DNA of 64,000 nucleotides from Agromyces mariniharenae (GCF_008122505.1 NZ_VSSB01000001.1:1844891-1908890); one strand, 5' to 3'. Numbered from the stretch's first letter, positions 19,244 through 27,933 are shown. Notes: generated by a model from the letters alone, not told the origin. A program made the numbers and translations.

Positions 19244-20644
19244 CTACGCCGCCGGCGCCTCCGCACGCTCGGGCACGCGCACGAACAGCATCATCACGAA
19301 GCCGGCGGCGAGCACGATGATGATGCCGAGGATGCCCCAGTACGTCGCGCCCGCGACCCCGATGAACAGCGACCAGAGCAGCGGCGAGAGGAAGCTCGCC
19401 GCGCGGCCGGTCGTCGCGTAGAGGCCGAAGATCTCGCTCTCGCGGCCCGCCGGCGTGACCCGCGCGAGGAACGACCGCGACGCCGCCTGGGCCGGGCCCA
19501 CGAAGAGCGTGAGCACGAGCCCGAAGACCCAGAACACGAGCTTGCCCGCATCGTGCAGGAAGAACACGAGCAGGCCCGACATCACGAGGCCGCCGAGGGC
19601 GACGAGGATGACGGCGCGGGCGCCGAAGCGATCGTCGAACCGGCCGGCGAGGATCGTCGAGAGGCCGGCCAGGAGGTTCGCGGCGACGCCGAAGAGCAGC
19701 ACCTCGTCCCTCGTGAAATGGAAGGCGACGGCGGCGATCACCGCGCCGAACGCGAACACGCCCGCGAGCCCGTCGCGGAACACGGCGCTCGCGAGCAGGA
19801 ACCAGAACGTCGGCCGCGACTCGCGCCAGAGCGCCCGGATGTCCCGCACGAGCACGACGTAGCCGCGGAAGAAGCCGACCTTCTCGCGGTGCGCGGCGGG
19901 CGGCGCCTCGGGCACGTACGCGAAGATCGGCCAGGCGAACAGGATCGCCCAGATCGCGCAGCCGACCGCGATGACGCGGTAGGCGAGGCCGTTGTCGGTG
20001 GGCATGCCCCACCAGTCGAACGTCGTCGCGATCACCACGAGCACGAGCGCGATGATCCCGCCGATGTACCCGAGGCCCCAGCCGAGGCCCGAGACCTTGC
20101 CGACCGTCTTCGGCGTCGACACCTGCACGAGCATCGCGTTGTAGTTCACGCCCGCGATCTCGCTGAACACCGTGCCCGCCGCGATGAGCGCGATGCCGAG
20201 CACGAAGTACGCCGGCGACGCCTGTACGAAGAACAGCGCGAACATGGTGGCGATGAGGGCGATCGTCGCACCGCCGAGCCAGACCTTGCGGCGGCCCGAG
20301 ACATCCGCCCGCTGGCCGAGCACGGGCGCGAGCAGGGCGATCAGGATGCCGGCGATCGTGATGGCCCAGCCGAGCCCGCTCGCCAGGTCGGCGAGGCCCT
20401 GCTCGTTCGCCGGGTCGTTCTCGCCGAGGGCGGCGACCGAGGGGTCGAGGAAGGCGTCGCTCGTGAGGTAGAGCGCCGTGAACACGAACGTGAGGATCAC
20501 CGAATTGAACGGCTGCGTCGCCCAGTCCCACAGCGCCCACGACCAGACCTGCTTCGCTGGGATCCGGTGGTCGCCCTGGAACTCGAGTCCGGTCACGGGT
20601 TCGAGGTGATCGGTCGCGCCGGAGGACTCGGAGTGCTGGGTCAT
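19244..20644 (-). CDS. MFS transporter, UMF1/Atg22-like
   Basis: Membrane protein of 466 aa with about 12 helices. The opening KQVWSWALWDWATQPFNSVI is characteristic of the UMF1 (Atg22-like) branch of the major facilitator superfamily, as is the GLGWGLGYIGGI helix. Family members include vacuolar amino-acid effluxers, but the substrate of bacterial ones is not known. ATG 20644 is the only plausible start; its ribosome site is weak. The 138 bases before the next gene hold no clear feature. Confidence 0.82.
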   Translation of the reverse strand: MTQHSESSGATDHLEPVTGLEFQGDHRIPAKQVWSWALWDWATQPFNSVILTFVFTALYLTSDAFLDPSVAALGENDPANEQGLADLASGLGWAITIAGILIALLAPVLGQRADVSGRRKVWLGGATIALIATMFALFFVQASPAYFVLGIALIAAGTVFSEIAGVNYNAMLVQVSTPKTVGKVSGLGWGLGYIGGIIALVLVVIATTFDWWGMPTDNGLAYRVIAVGCAIWAILFAWPIFAYVPEAPPAAHREKVGFFRGYVVLVRDIRALWRESRPTFWFLLASAVFRDGLAGVFAFGAVIAAVAFHFTRDEVLLFGVAANLLAGLSTILAGRFDDRFGARAVILVALGGLVMSGLLVFFLHDAGKLVFWVFGLVLTLFVGPAQAASRSFLARVTPAGRESEIFGLYATTGRAASFLSPLLWSLFIGVAGATYWGILGIIIVLAAGFVMMLFVRVPERAEAPAA

Positions 20645-20782
20645 GTGGGAGAGCCTCGTTCGTTCGGGTGAACGGCGGATGTCGCGGCGCTGAGCGCCAC
20701 CGCATCGGCCGGGGATCGTCGCTGATCCTGCTGCACTGTAACGCCGCCGATCCCCCGCGCGCGAGAGGGCTGCGTCACCGGG

Positions 20783-21565
20783 TCACGGCAGGTGCACGTC
20801 GGCCACGACCGGGAAGTGGTCGGACGGGAACAGGCCGTCGACCGGTTCGCGGACGATCGACGCGGATCGCACCGTCACGCGGGCGCCACGGCACACGAGC
20901 ACGTGGTCCACGCGGCGGTCGATCTCCTTCACGGCCTCGAGCGGTGCGAAGGGCACCGCGGAGCTCAGCGTGACCGCCTCGGGGTCGCCGCCGCCGAGCT
21001 CCCACGTGTCGTCGGCCACGGCGGCGAGTGGAGCGAACTCCGGCTGCGTCGCGTCGCAGTTGAGGTCGGCGAGGAGGAACGCCGGACCCGTCTTCGCGGC
21101 ACCCGCGAGCAGCTCGGCGAGCATCGTCGCCTGCGCGAGGTGGTCGTCGGCGTACTCCGGCTCCCACTCGGTCGCGGCGACGATCACGCGGAACGCGGCA
21201 TCCGGATGCCGCACCTCGGCCTCGAGCGCGACGGGCGCGACCTGGCGGTGGCTCACGGGCAGTACGTGCCGCGTGACGGTCCCGATCGGCCACCGGCTCA
21301 CGAGGCCGACGCCCATCGCGACATCCGCCTGCTCGGGATGCTCGGGCGGCATCGGCACGGGCGGCAGCGACGGCGCGAGGAACTCGGCGTGCAGCCCGAG
21401 CCGCTCGGCCACGACGTGCGCCTGCGACGTCTCGTCGGTCGCCCAGCACTCCTGCAGGCCCACGACGTCGGGTCGCAGCCGTTCGAGCGTCGCGAGGATG
21501 CCGCGCTCCCGCGCCCGCCAGTCGGGCTCGAACCGCCACAGCACGTTCCACGTCACGAGCCGCAT
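20783..21565 (-). CDS. Endonuclease/exonuclease/phosphatase family hydrolase
   Basis: Cytoplasmic EEP-fold metal hydrolase, 260 aa. It begins directly with the first motif MRLVTWNVLW, then VVGLQECW with the metal-binding Glu, LLADLNCD, RVDHVLVCRG and the final SDHFPVVADV with the catalytic Asp-His. The substrate could be nucleic acid, a phospholipid or an inositol phosphate. No signal peptide is present. The ATG has no ribosome site, but TACGCT lies six bases upstream, so the message is probably leaderless. Confidence 0.85.
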   Translation of the reverse strand: MRLVTWNVLWRFEPDWRARERGILATLERLRPDVVGLQECWATDETSQAHVVAERLGLHAEFLAPSLPPVPMPPEHPEQADVAMGVGLVSRWPIGTVTRHVLPVSHRQVAPVALEAEVRHPDAAFRVIVAATEWEPEYADDHLAQATMLAELLAGAAKTGPAFLLADLNCDATQPEFAPLAAVADDTWELGGGDPEAVTLSSAVPFAPLEAVKEIDRRVDHVLVCRGARVTVRSASIVREPVDGLFPSDHFPVVADVHLP

Positions 21566-21571
21566 CCGGCG

Positions 21572-21577
21572 AGCGTA
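21572..21577 (-). promoter_or_regulatory. -10 element of a leaderless transcript
   Basis: TACGCT on the minus strand ends six bases before the EEP hydrolase ATG, the spacing expected when transcription begins at the start codon. No Shine-Dalgarno sequence is present. Confidence 0.55.
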
Positions 21578-21704
21578 GGCCGCGCCCGCGGCATCCGGAA
21601 CCCCTTGCGCGCACCCCCGAACGGCGCGCACCTCGCGAAGGGACGCAACACGCCGCGGTGTTCACGCTTGGATGGGCGTGTCTCGTCCCCTCGCGAGGGC
21701 GCCG

Positions 21705-22574
21705 TTAGAACCCGACCTCGCCCACGAGCTCGCCGAACAGCTCCTCGCCGTCGCACTCGAGCCGCTGCCGGGTGAACCAGTCGCACACGTTCACGCAGTC
21801 GCGGTGCAGCAGGTCGAAGCCCTGCGGGTTCGACACGAGGTCGACCACCTGGGGCAGGTCGATCGCCACGATCCGCCCGTGGTGCACGAGCAGGTTGTAC
21901 GGCGAGAGGTCGCCGTGCGCGAGGCCGGCCCGGGCGAGCACCCGCATGAAGTCCGCCACCTGCTGGAACAGGTCGCGCAGGGTCGCGGCATCCGCCCGCT
22001 GCTGGGCCAGGCGCGGTGCGGCCACGCGGCCGTCGCCGATGAATTCCATGAGCACCTCGGTCTCGTGCACCTGCACCGGGTAGGGCACGGATGCCCCGAG
22101 CTCGGTGAGCCGGGTCAGCGCGTCGAACTCGGCGTAGGCCCACTGCACGCGGGCCACGGCGCGACCGAATGACGTGCCCTTGGCCACGGCGCGCACGTCG
22201 CGGGTGCGGCGCAGTCCGCGACCCTCGGTGTAGATCGCCGAGCGGTGGAAGTCCGAGTGCTCGCTCGTGCGGTACCGCTTGGCGGCGAGCAGCACCCGAT
22301 TGCCCGGCACGTCGGCCGGGGCATCCGGGATCGCCCGCTCGATGAGGTGGAGGTTCGCCTCCTTGCCGGTCTTCACGACGCCGAGTTCGGTGTCGATCGC
22401 CGCGGCGGAGGTGACGAGCCAGTCGGGGCGCGGCTCGGGGCCGCGTTCGGATGGGATGGTCGCCGGCCACGTGGACCAGCGCTGGCCCTCGCCGGGCTCG
22501 GCGGCCTGGAACGCGAGGGCGGTCGGCGCGCCGGACGGCGCGCCGGAATCGTCGAGAGACGAGAGGAAGTTCAC
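21705..22574 (-). CDS. RIO-type atypical serine/threonine kinase (RIO1-like)
   Basis: Kinase-like protein of 289 aa. The nucleotide-binding part includes VKTGKEANLHLI and VLLAAKRYR with the ATP-contacting Lys. The catalytic loop is HGDLSPYN near residue 218, and the metal motif IDLPQVVDL follows, both diagnostic for RIO1. A region rich in basic residues (RGLRRTRDVRAVAKGTSFGR) matches the RIO flexible loop. Bacterial RIO proteins have no settled role; archaeal and eukaryotic ones act in small-subunit ribosome maturation. GTG 22574 follows GGAG at a 7-base distance. The leader upstream encodes a 21-codon ORF and can fold into alternative hairpins, suggesting translational or attenuation control. 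Confidence 0.85.
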   Translation of the reverse strand: MNFLSSLDDSGAPSGAPTALAFQAAEPGEGQRWSTWPATIPSERGPEPRPDWLVTSAAAIDTELGVVKTGKEANLHLIERAIPDAPADVPGNRVLLAAKRYRTSEHSDFHRSAIYTEGRGLRRTRDVRAVAKGTSFGRAVARVQWAYAEFDALTRLTELGASVPYPVQVHETEVLMEFIGDGRVAAPRLAQQRADAATLRDLFQQVADFMRVLARAGLAHGDLSPYNLLVHHGRIVAIDLPQVVDLVSNPQGFDLLHRDCVNVCDWFTRQRLECDGEELFGELVGEVGF

Positions 22575-22594
22575 GGTGGTTCTCCGAGATCGTG

Positions 22595-22658
22595 GAGGCC
22601 ACCGGACGCGGCGCTGAGCGCTACGGGCGGGCGGCCTCGCAGGGAAGGGTGTCTGCGA
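22595..22658 (-). promoter_or_regulatory. Possible attenuator in the RIO kinase leader
   Basis: In the mRNA, UCGCAG (22653-22658) can pair with CUGCGA (22637-22642) inside the leader ORF. GAGGCCGCC (22630-22638) can instead pair with GGUGGCCUC (22595-22603) just before the kinase ribosome site. The two stems share two bases and are partly exclusive, as in ribosome-controlled attenuators. Confidence 0.5.
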
Positions 22659-22686
22659 TGAGGCGCGCGACAAGGACGGTGTTCAT
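22621..22686 (-). CDS. 21-residue leader peptide upstream of RIO kinase
   Basis: Short ORF MNTVLVARLIADTLPCEAARP with a near-ideal ribosome site (GGAAGGAGAG) six bases before its ATG, stronger than that of the kinase. It ends 46 bases before the kinase start. Its last codons lie in one arm of a hairpin whose other arm precedes the kinase ribosome site. I read it as a regulatory uORF. A real function needs conservation of the peptide in relatives. Confidence 0.55.
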   Translation of the reverse strand: MNTVLVARLIADTLPCEAARP

Positions 22687-22824
22687 CGTTCTCTCCTTCC
22701 GATCTCGGGCATGGATGCCGCGTGGCGCGGTCCGCAGGCGAGCATACGCGCTGCCCGCCGCCCTGTCCATGGTCGATTCGACGCGTGCACGCGGCGACGG
22801 CGCCGCTCACCGGGTGACGCCCAC

Positions 22825-24084
22825 CTACCGGGCGACAGCCGCCTCGATGATGCGGGCGCTCGCCGCGGCGCCGTCCTCGCCCGCGAACTCGCGCTGCACC
22901 CGAGCCGCCGCGACGCGCATCCCCGGATCCGACAGCACGCGCTCGACCGCCGCCCGGAACTGCGGCCGGCGCACGTGCTTCGGCGGCACGCGGAGCGCAT
23001 TGCCCTGCCGCACGCACACCTCGACGTTCCACACCTGCTCGGGCTGCAGGCCCATGCCGACGAACGGGATGCCGGTCGCGCACGCGGTCTGCACGGTGCC
23101 CTGTCCGCCGTGCAGTACGGCCGCGTCGACGAGTCCCCCGAGCCGGTGCGCCGGAAGCAGCTCGGTGACGTGCACGTTCGCGGGCACCGCGTCGCCGGGC
23201 TCGAGGTAGTGGCGGATCGGCGCGACGACGTTGACGGGCAGGCCGCCGAGCACCTCCGCGGCCGCGAGCGCCAGTCTGCGGTCGGCCGACGAGCCGAGGC
23301 CGAGGTACACGAGCGGCTCGGGCGCTGCGGCGAGCTCCTCGACGATCGGCGGCAGCGGTGCGTCGATCCGGGCGAAGATCGGCCCGACCCGACGGTAGTC
23401 GTCGGGAAGGTCGTAGCCCTCGAGCTCCCAGGGCATGACCGTGAGCAAGTTGACGTCGGCCTCGAGCATCGAGGCGACCGTGCGCAGCGGCGCGACCCCG
23501 TTCGCACGGGCCACCGACGTGAACGCGCGCGGCGCGACCGGAGCGCGCGTGTAGAGCCATCGGAACGCCGCCGTGGCGACGCGGTCGGCCGCGCGGGCGA
23601 CGGCGCCCGTGCCGGGCACGAGGTGCATGCGCCGGGTCTGCGTCACTTGCGGGCCAGTGAGCGCGAACGGCACGGGATAGAACAGCGGCACGCCTTCGGC
23701 ACGCGCCGAGATGAGCGACGTGATGTTCGAGCCGATCACCACGGCCGACGCCCCGAGCCCGCGGATCAGGCCGCGCTCCGCGTCGACGCGCGCCGCGACG
23801 AGCTCCTTGGTGAACGGGCTGCGGATCGCCCGGCCCTGGTCGAAGTCGAGCGCCTGCTTCCGCTGCGCCGCCGTCCAGGCCGGTTCCAGTGGATGGTAGG
23901 GGAAACCGGCATCGTGGATGAGCTGCACGAAGTCGTGTTCGTAGCCCATGAACTCGGCCCGGTGGCCGGGGCCGAGCGCGCGGGCCACCTCGATCATGCG
24001 CGTGGTCTCGGCGAGGTTGAACGTCACCGGGGCGAACAGCATCACCGCCACGTCAGCTCCCTTCGGCGATTCCGACTCTGGCAT
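22825..24084 (-). CDS. MGT-like nucleotide-sugar glycosyltransferase (GT1 family)
   Basis: GT-B glycosyltransferase of 419 aa. The N-terminal lobe starts with VAVMLFAPVTFNLAETTRMI. The C-terminal donor-binding lobe contains VYLGLGSSADRR and LVDAAVLHGGQGTVQTACATGIPFVGMGLQPEQ, the HGGxGT motif that holds the nucleotide sugar in macrolide- and UDP-glycosyltransferases. The acceptor cannot be inferred. ATG 24084 has no ribosome site, and a downstream start close to the first strand is possible. It is divergent from a TOPRIM gene with only 11 bases between starts, so each promoter must lie within or against the other gene. The 138-base stretch downstream of it (22687-22824) shows no gene. Confidence 0.8.
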   Translation of the reverse strand: MPESESPKGADVAVMLFAPVTFNLAETTRMIEVARALGPGHRAEFMGYEHDFVQLIHDAGFPYHPLEPAWTAAQRKQALDFDQGRAIRSPFTKELVAARVDAERGLIRGLGASAVVIGSNITSLISARAEGVPLFYPVPFALTGPQVTQTRRMHLVPGTGAVARAADRVATAAFRWLYTRAPVAPRAFTSVARANGVAPLRTVASMLEADVNLLTVMPWELEGYDLPDDYRRVGPIFARIDAPLPPIVEELAAAPEPLVYLGLGSSADRRLALAAAEVLGGLPVNVVAPIRHYLEPGDAVPANVHVTELLPAHRLGGLVDAAVLHGGQGTVQTACATGIPFVGMGLQPEQVWNVEVCVRQGNALRVPPKHVRRPQFRAAVERVLSDPGMRVAAARVQREFAGEDGAAASARIIEAAVAR

Positions 24085-24089
24085 AGGGT
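24084..24089 (+). promoter_or_regulatory. -10 element of a leaderless transcript
   Basis: TAGGGT ends six bases before the TOPRIM gene ATG and overlaps the start codon of the divergent glycosyltransferase. No ribosome site is present. Confidence 0.5.
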
Positions 24090-24095
24090 GCTGCC

Positions 24096-24662
24096 ATGCG
24101 CAGGGAGGCCACGGTGGTGCTCGTCGAGGGCGAGAGCGACCGGCGAGCGCTCGCGGCGCTCGCGCGCCGCCTCGAGCGCGACCTCGCGGCATCCGGCGCC
24201 GAGGTCGTGCCGATGGACGGCGTCACGAACCTGCGCCACCACCTCGCCGAGCTCGATGCGCTGGATGCGCCGCCGCGCGTGCTCGGCCTGTTCGACGTGG
24301 GCGAGCAGGCGCACGTCGCCCGCATGCTGACGGCGGCCGGCCGGGGTCCGGCGGACACGACCGACGACCTCGAGGCGCTCGGCTTCTTCGCCTGCACGCT
24401 CGACCTCGAGGACGAGCTGATCCGCGCCGCCGGCCCCGAGGTGATCGAGGGCGTGCTCGCCGAGCACCGCGATCTCGCGCGGTTCCGCACGTTCCAGCAG
24501 CAGCCCTACCAGCGCGACCGGCCCATCGAGGCGCAGTTGCGCCGCTTCGCCGGCACGGCGGCCGGCCGCAAGACCTGGTTCGCCGCCGACGTCGTCGAGG
24601 TGCTGCCGCTCGAGCGGATGCCGCAGCCGATGCTGCGCCTGCTCGACGCCGTCGGGCGCTGA
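24096..24662 (+). CDS. Stand-alone TOPRIM-domain protein (OLD-nuclease TOPRIM type)
   Basis: Protein of 188 aa beginning with the TOPRIM strand and motif VVLVEGESDRRALAALARR, whose Glu is the catalytic residue in the fold. A second acidic region is LGLFDVGEQ in place of a canonical DxD, and LDLEDELIRAAG follows, a pattern also seen in the TOPRIM part of OLD-family nucleases. The C-terminal part (FRTFQQQPYQRDRPIEAQLRR) is helical and basic. No ATPase half is encoded nearby, so it is not a complete OLD nuclease. Nuclease activity is possible but unproven. Confidence 0.72.
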   Translation: MRREATVVLVEGESDRRALAALARRLERDLAASGAEVVPMDGVTNLRHHLAELDALDAPPRVLGLFDVGEQAHVARMLTAAGRGPADTTDDLEALGFFACTLDLEDELIRAAGPEVIEGVLAEHRDLARFRTFQQQPYQRDRPIEAQLRRFAGTAAGRKTWFAADVVEVLPLERMPQPMLRLLDAVGR

Positions 24663-24677
24663 CACCGGTCGGCGGCG

Positions 24678-24716
24678 CTCAGCCGGCGGTCTCAGCCGGC
24701 GGGCTCAGCGGGCGTG
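24678..24716. repeat. 13-bp tandem repeat, three copies
   Basis: CTCAGCCGGCGGT, CTCAGCCGGCGGG and CTCAGCGGGCGTG follow each other without gaps. The third copy contains the stop codon and last codons of the small minus-strand gene. This looks like a slippage duplication of a gene end. Confidence 0.75.
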
Positions 24717-24971
24717 GTCGGCGAGGATCTGGTCGATGTCGATCTGCGAGAGCAGGTGCTGCCAGTCGAGCTCGCGGGCGACGTCGGCGACGTCGGGCTC
24801 GGCGAACGCCTGGCCGTTGCGGTGCACCACGACGCCCGTCGGCACCAGCTCGTTCAAACGCGCGAGGATGGCGTCGTCGACCGCCTCGGTGTCGAAGTCG
24901 GCTCCGACGCCCGCGTAGTAGTCGGCCGAGAGGGTGTACGAGACGAGTCCGACCTCGATCGGTTCAGCCAT
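24705..24971 (-). CDS. Hypothetical protein, 88 aa
   Basis: Small acidic cytoplasmic protein starting MAEPIEVGLVSYTLSADYYAG. Start ATG 24971 has AAGGAG at good spacing. Predicted beta and alpha segments alternate (VDDAILARLNELVPTGVVVHRNGQAFAEP). I do not recognise the family. The 3' end overlaps a 13-bp tandem repeat. It is convergent with the TOPRIM gene and divergent from an MFS pump. Confidence 0.7.
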   Translation of the reverse strand: MAEPIEVGLVSYTLSADYYAGVGADFDTEAVDDAILARLNELVPTGVVVHRNGQAFAEPDVADVARELDWQHLLSQIDIDQILADHAR

Positions 24972-25087
24972 GTCGTGGCTCCTTCGCGAGTGCTCCGTGA
25001 TCCGGTTCCCCATTCTGCCAGCGCCGGGTGACGGCGGCGCGCGGTTTGGGTCTATCCCCGCCGGTCCGACTGTGGTTGTGTTCTGTC

Positions 25088-26671
25088 ATGGGTGGGCAGG
25101 GCGCGCCTGGGGCGCCGTTCAACTTCCGTCTCGCGATCCTCCTCGCGATGGCGATGTTCGTGCTCGTCGTCGACACGTCGCTGATGAACGTGTCGATCTC
25201 CGCGGTCGTGCACGACCTCGACACGACCGTCAGCGGCGTGCAGGGCGCGATCGCGCTCGAGGCGCTCGTCTCGGCCGCGTTCATCCTCATCGGCGGCAAG
25301 ACCGGCGACCTCATCGGCCGCAAGCTCGCCTACATCCTCGGCCTGCTCGGCTACGCCGTCGGCGCCATCGCCATGACGCTGGCGCAGAACCTCAGCGCGA
25401 TCATCATCTTCTGGGCGATCATCGGCGGCATCGGCGCCTCGCTGCTGCTCCCCTCGATGCAGTCCCTCATCCACGGCAACTTCGAGGGGGCGCACCAGAA
25501 GCGGGTGTACGCGCTCGTCGGGGCGTCCGCCGCCATCGCCGCGGCCGTCGGGCCGCTGCTCGGCGGCTTCATCACCACGTTCCTCTCCTGGCGCGTCGGC
25601 TTCCTGCTCGAGGCCGTGATCATCGCGGTCGTGCTCGCGGGCATCGGCCTCGTGAAGGACGTGCCGTACCACGGCGACCGGTCGGTCGACCTCGTCGGCG
25701 CCGCGCTCTCGATCATCGGCATGGGCGGAGTGGTCACCGGCATCCTCGTGTGGCAGGAGGGCGGCGGCTACGTCGGCGTGATCATCGGCCTGGGCGTCGT
25801 GGCGCTCGGCGGGCTGGTGTGGTGGCTCCGTCGGCGCAAGGCGAGCGGCAAGGCCACGTTGCTCGACCCGACCCTCTTCGAGTCGAAGATGTTCCGCGCC
25901 GGGGCATCCGGCCAGCTGCTGCAGCAGGTCGCACTGGGCGGCACCATGATCGTGCTGCCGATCTACCTGCAGATGGTGTTCGAGTACAACGCGCTGCAGG
26001 CGGGCCTCTCGATCGCGCCGCTGTCGCTCAGCATGTTCGTCATCGCGCTGCTCGCAGGCCGCGGACTGAAGCGCCGCCCCGCGGTCGTCATCCTGTGGGG
26101 ATTCGTCCTCGTGGTGGCCGGCCTCGCGATCCTCGTGCCGATCGTGCCGATCGCCGACTCGGGCTGGTGGCTCACGATCCCGCTCATCATCTCGGGCTGC
26201 GGCCTCGGCCTGCTCGTGTCGCAGCTCAACAACTACACGCTCTCGCCGATCTCCGACGAGCGGGTCAGCGAAGCGGCGGGCGTGAACTCCGCCGCCGGTT
26301 CGTTCGGCCTCTCGTTCGGGCTCGCGTTCGCCGGGGCGATCATGCTCGCGACCCTCGCGTTCACGTTCACCGCGCGCGCCGACGCCAGCACGGTGCTCTC
26401 GCCCGAGGAGCAGCAGCAGGTCTCGACCGTGCTCGAGGAGGACGCCGAGATCATGTCGAACACCGGTCTCGCGGAGCTCCTCGCCGACGAGCCGGCCGAC
26501 GTGCAGGCCGAGATCATCAGCATCAACACCGAGTCGCGGAACATCGCCCTGCAGGTCGCCCTCTTCGTGCCGATCCTCGCCGGCGTGCTCGGCATCCTGA
26601 ACGGGTTCCGGATGCGTCGACTGCCCGATCCCAAGCCGTCGGGCGCGAGCGAGGGGATGATGCTCGGCTGA
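25088..26671 (+). CDS. MFS drug-efflux-type transporter (DHA2 family)
   Basis: Membrane protein of 527 aa with about 14 helices, typical of the EmrB/QacA group. The first helix carries VDTSLMNVSISAV, the DHA2 motif D, followed by GGKTGDLIGRK (motif A) and GPLLGGFITTFLSWRVGF (motif C). A long extracytoplasmic loop near residues 440-490 is acidic. ATG 25088 begins about 17 residues before the first helix; no ribosome site is visible. Substrate unknown. A close family relative is encoded at 52400-54028. Confidence 0.85.
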   Translation: MGGQGAPGAPFNFRLAILLAMAMFVLVVDTSLMNVSISAVVHDLDTTVSGVQGAIALEALVSAAFILIGGKTGDLIGRKLAYILGLLGYAVGAIAMTLAQNLSAIIIFWAIIGGIGASLLLPSMQSLIHGNFEGAHQKRVYALVGASAAIAAAVGPLLGGFITTFLSWRVGFLLEAVIIAVVLAGIGLVKDVPYHGDRSVDLVGAALSIIGMGGVVTGILVWQEGGGYVGVIIGLGVVALGGLVWWLRRRKASGKATLLDPTLFESKMFRAGASGQLLQQVALGGTMIVLPIYLQMVFEYNALQAGLSIAPLSLSMFVIALLAGRGLKRRPAVVILWGFVLVVAGLAILVPIVPIADSGWWLTIPLIISGCGLGLLVSQLNNYTLSPISDERVSEAAGVNSAAGSFGLSFGLAFAGAIMLATLAFTFTARADASTVLSPEEQQQVSTVLEEDAEIMSNTGLAELLADEPADVQAEIISINTESRNIALQVALFVPILAGVLGILNGFRMRRLPDPKPSGASEGMMLG

Positions 26672-26801
26672 CTCGCAACGGCATCGATGGGCGGATGCCG
26701 CGTCGTCGTCGTGCTCGTCCCCGGCATTGCCGCGGCATCCGTCGTGTGCGAATATCTGCGCACCCGCGCCACCACCGGGCGTCCGACGGAGGGGGGACCG
26801 C

Positions 26802-27884
26802 ATGACCGGAAGCCCGCATCGGCATGCGCGCGGTCACGACCACGACGGGCACGACCACGTGCACGAGCACCACGACGACCACGACCACCCGCTCGACGAC
26901 CGCAGCGACCACGACCACCTGCACGAGCACGGACGCGGCATCCGCGGTGTGCTGCGCGAGTTCTTCGTGCCGCACACGCACGACGCGGCCGACTCGGTCG
27001 ACGACGCGCTCGAGGCGAGCGCCCAGGGCGTGCGGGCCCTCAAGATCAGCCTGTTCGTGCTGCTCGCGACCACGGTGCTCCAGCTGGCGGTGGTGTTCCT
27101 CAGCAACTCGGTCGCCCTGCTCGCCGACACCGTGCACAACTTCGCCGACGCACTGACCGCCGTCCCGCTCTGGATCGCGTTCGCCCTGGCCCGTCGGCTG
27201 CCGTCGCGTCGGTATCCGTACGGCTACGGTCGGGCCGAGGACCTCGCGGGGCTCTTCATCGTGGCGGTCGTCGCGCTCTCGGCGGTCGTCGCGGCGTGGC
27301 AGGCGATCGACCGGCTCATCCATCCCCGGCCCGTCGAGCACCTCGCGCTGCTCGCGCTCGCGGGCCTGATCGGATTCGCGGGCAACGAGGCGGTGGCGAT
27401 CTACCGCATCCGTGTGGGGCGCCGCATCGGCTCGGCGGCCCTCGTCGCCGACGGCGTGCACGCCCGCACCGACGGGTTCACCTCGCTCGCCGTCGTGCTC
27501 GGCGCTGCGGGCGTCGCGCTCGGCTTCCCGATCGCCGACCCGATCATCGGGCTCGCGATCTCGGCCGTCATCATGGTGCTGCTCTGGGGGACCGTGCGGA
27601 GTGTCGGTCGACGGCTCATGGACGGGATCGAGCCCGACCTGCTCGATCGCGCCGAGCACGCGCTCGCCCATGCGGACGGTGTGGCCGGCGTGGCATCCGT
27701 GCGTCTGCGGTGGAGTGGGCACCGGCTCTCGGGAGATGCCGACGTCGTACTGGAGGGCGACCCGACCCTGCGAGCGGCCGAGGCCGTCGCCGCGGAGGCC
27801 GAGGGACGGGTGCGCCGGGCCGTCCCGAACCTGGACCGGTTCGCGGTGCACGCCTCGGTCGCCCGCCCGCCCGGCCGGGAATGA
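26802..27884 (+). CDS. Cation diffusion facilitator (CzcD/ZnT-like)
   Basis: Metal exporter of 360 aa. The first 55 residues are His/Asp-rich (HDHDGHDHVHEHHDDHDH), likely a metal buffer. Six transmembrane helices follow. The transport site is formed by LLADTVHNFADA in helix 2 and ADGVHARTDG in helix 5, giving the paired Asp/His set of Zn/Co/Cd exporters. A cytoplasmic ferredoxin-like C-terminal domain completes the dimer interface. ATG 26802 has GGAGGGGGG upstream. A strong hairpin lies 3 bases after the stop. No metalloregulator gene is adjacent. Confidence 0.9.
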   Translation: MTGSPHRHARGHDHDGHDHVHEHHDDHDHPLDDRSDHDHLHEHGRGIRGVLREFFVPHTHDAADSVDDALEASAQGVRALKISLFVLLATTVLQLAVVFLSNSVALLADTVHNFADALTAVPLWIAFALARRLPSRRYPYGYGRAEDLAGLFIVAVVALSAVVAAWQAIDRLIHPRPVEHLALLALAGLIGFAGNEAVAIYRIRVGRRIGSAALVADGVHARTDGFTSLAVVLGAAGVALGFPIADPIIGLAISAVIMVLLWGTVRSVGRRLMDGIEPDLLDRAEHALAHADGVAGVASVRLRWSGHRLSGDADVVLEGDPTLRAAEAVAAEAEGRVRRAVPNLDRFAVHASVARPPGRE

Positions 27885-27886
27885 CG

Positions 27887-27933
27887 ATCGGCCCCCGCGC
27901 GGCGGGCCGGAGCTCCGACGCGCGAGGGCCGAT
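27887..27933. terminator. Bidirectional terminator hairpin
   Basis: Fifteen-base arms ATCGGCCCCCGCGCG / CGCGCGAGGGCCGAT with one mismatch, between the convergent CDF and M1 peptidase genes. Confidence 0.8.

Noticed and set aside
20661..20674. CGTTC-GGGT-GAACG dyad upstream of the UMF1-type transporter as operator
   Set aside because: Five-base arms in GC-rich sequence are expected by chance, and no regulator is adjacent.
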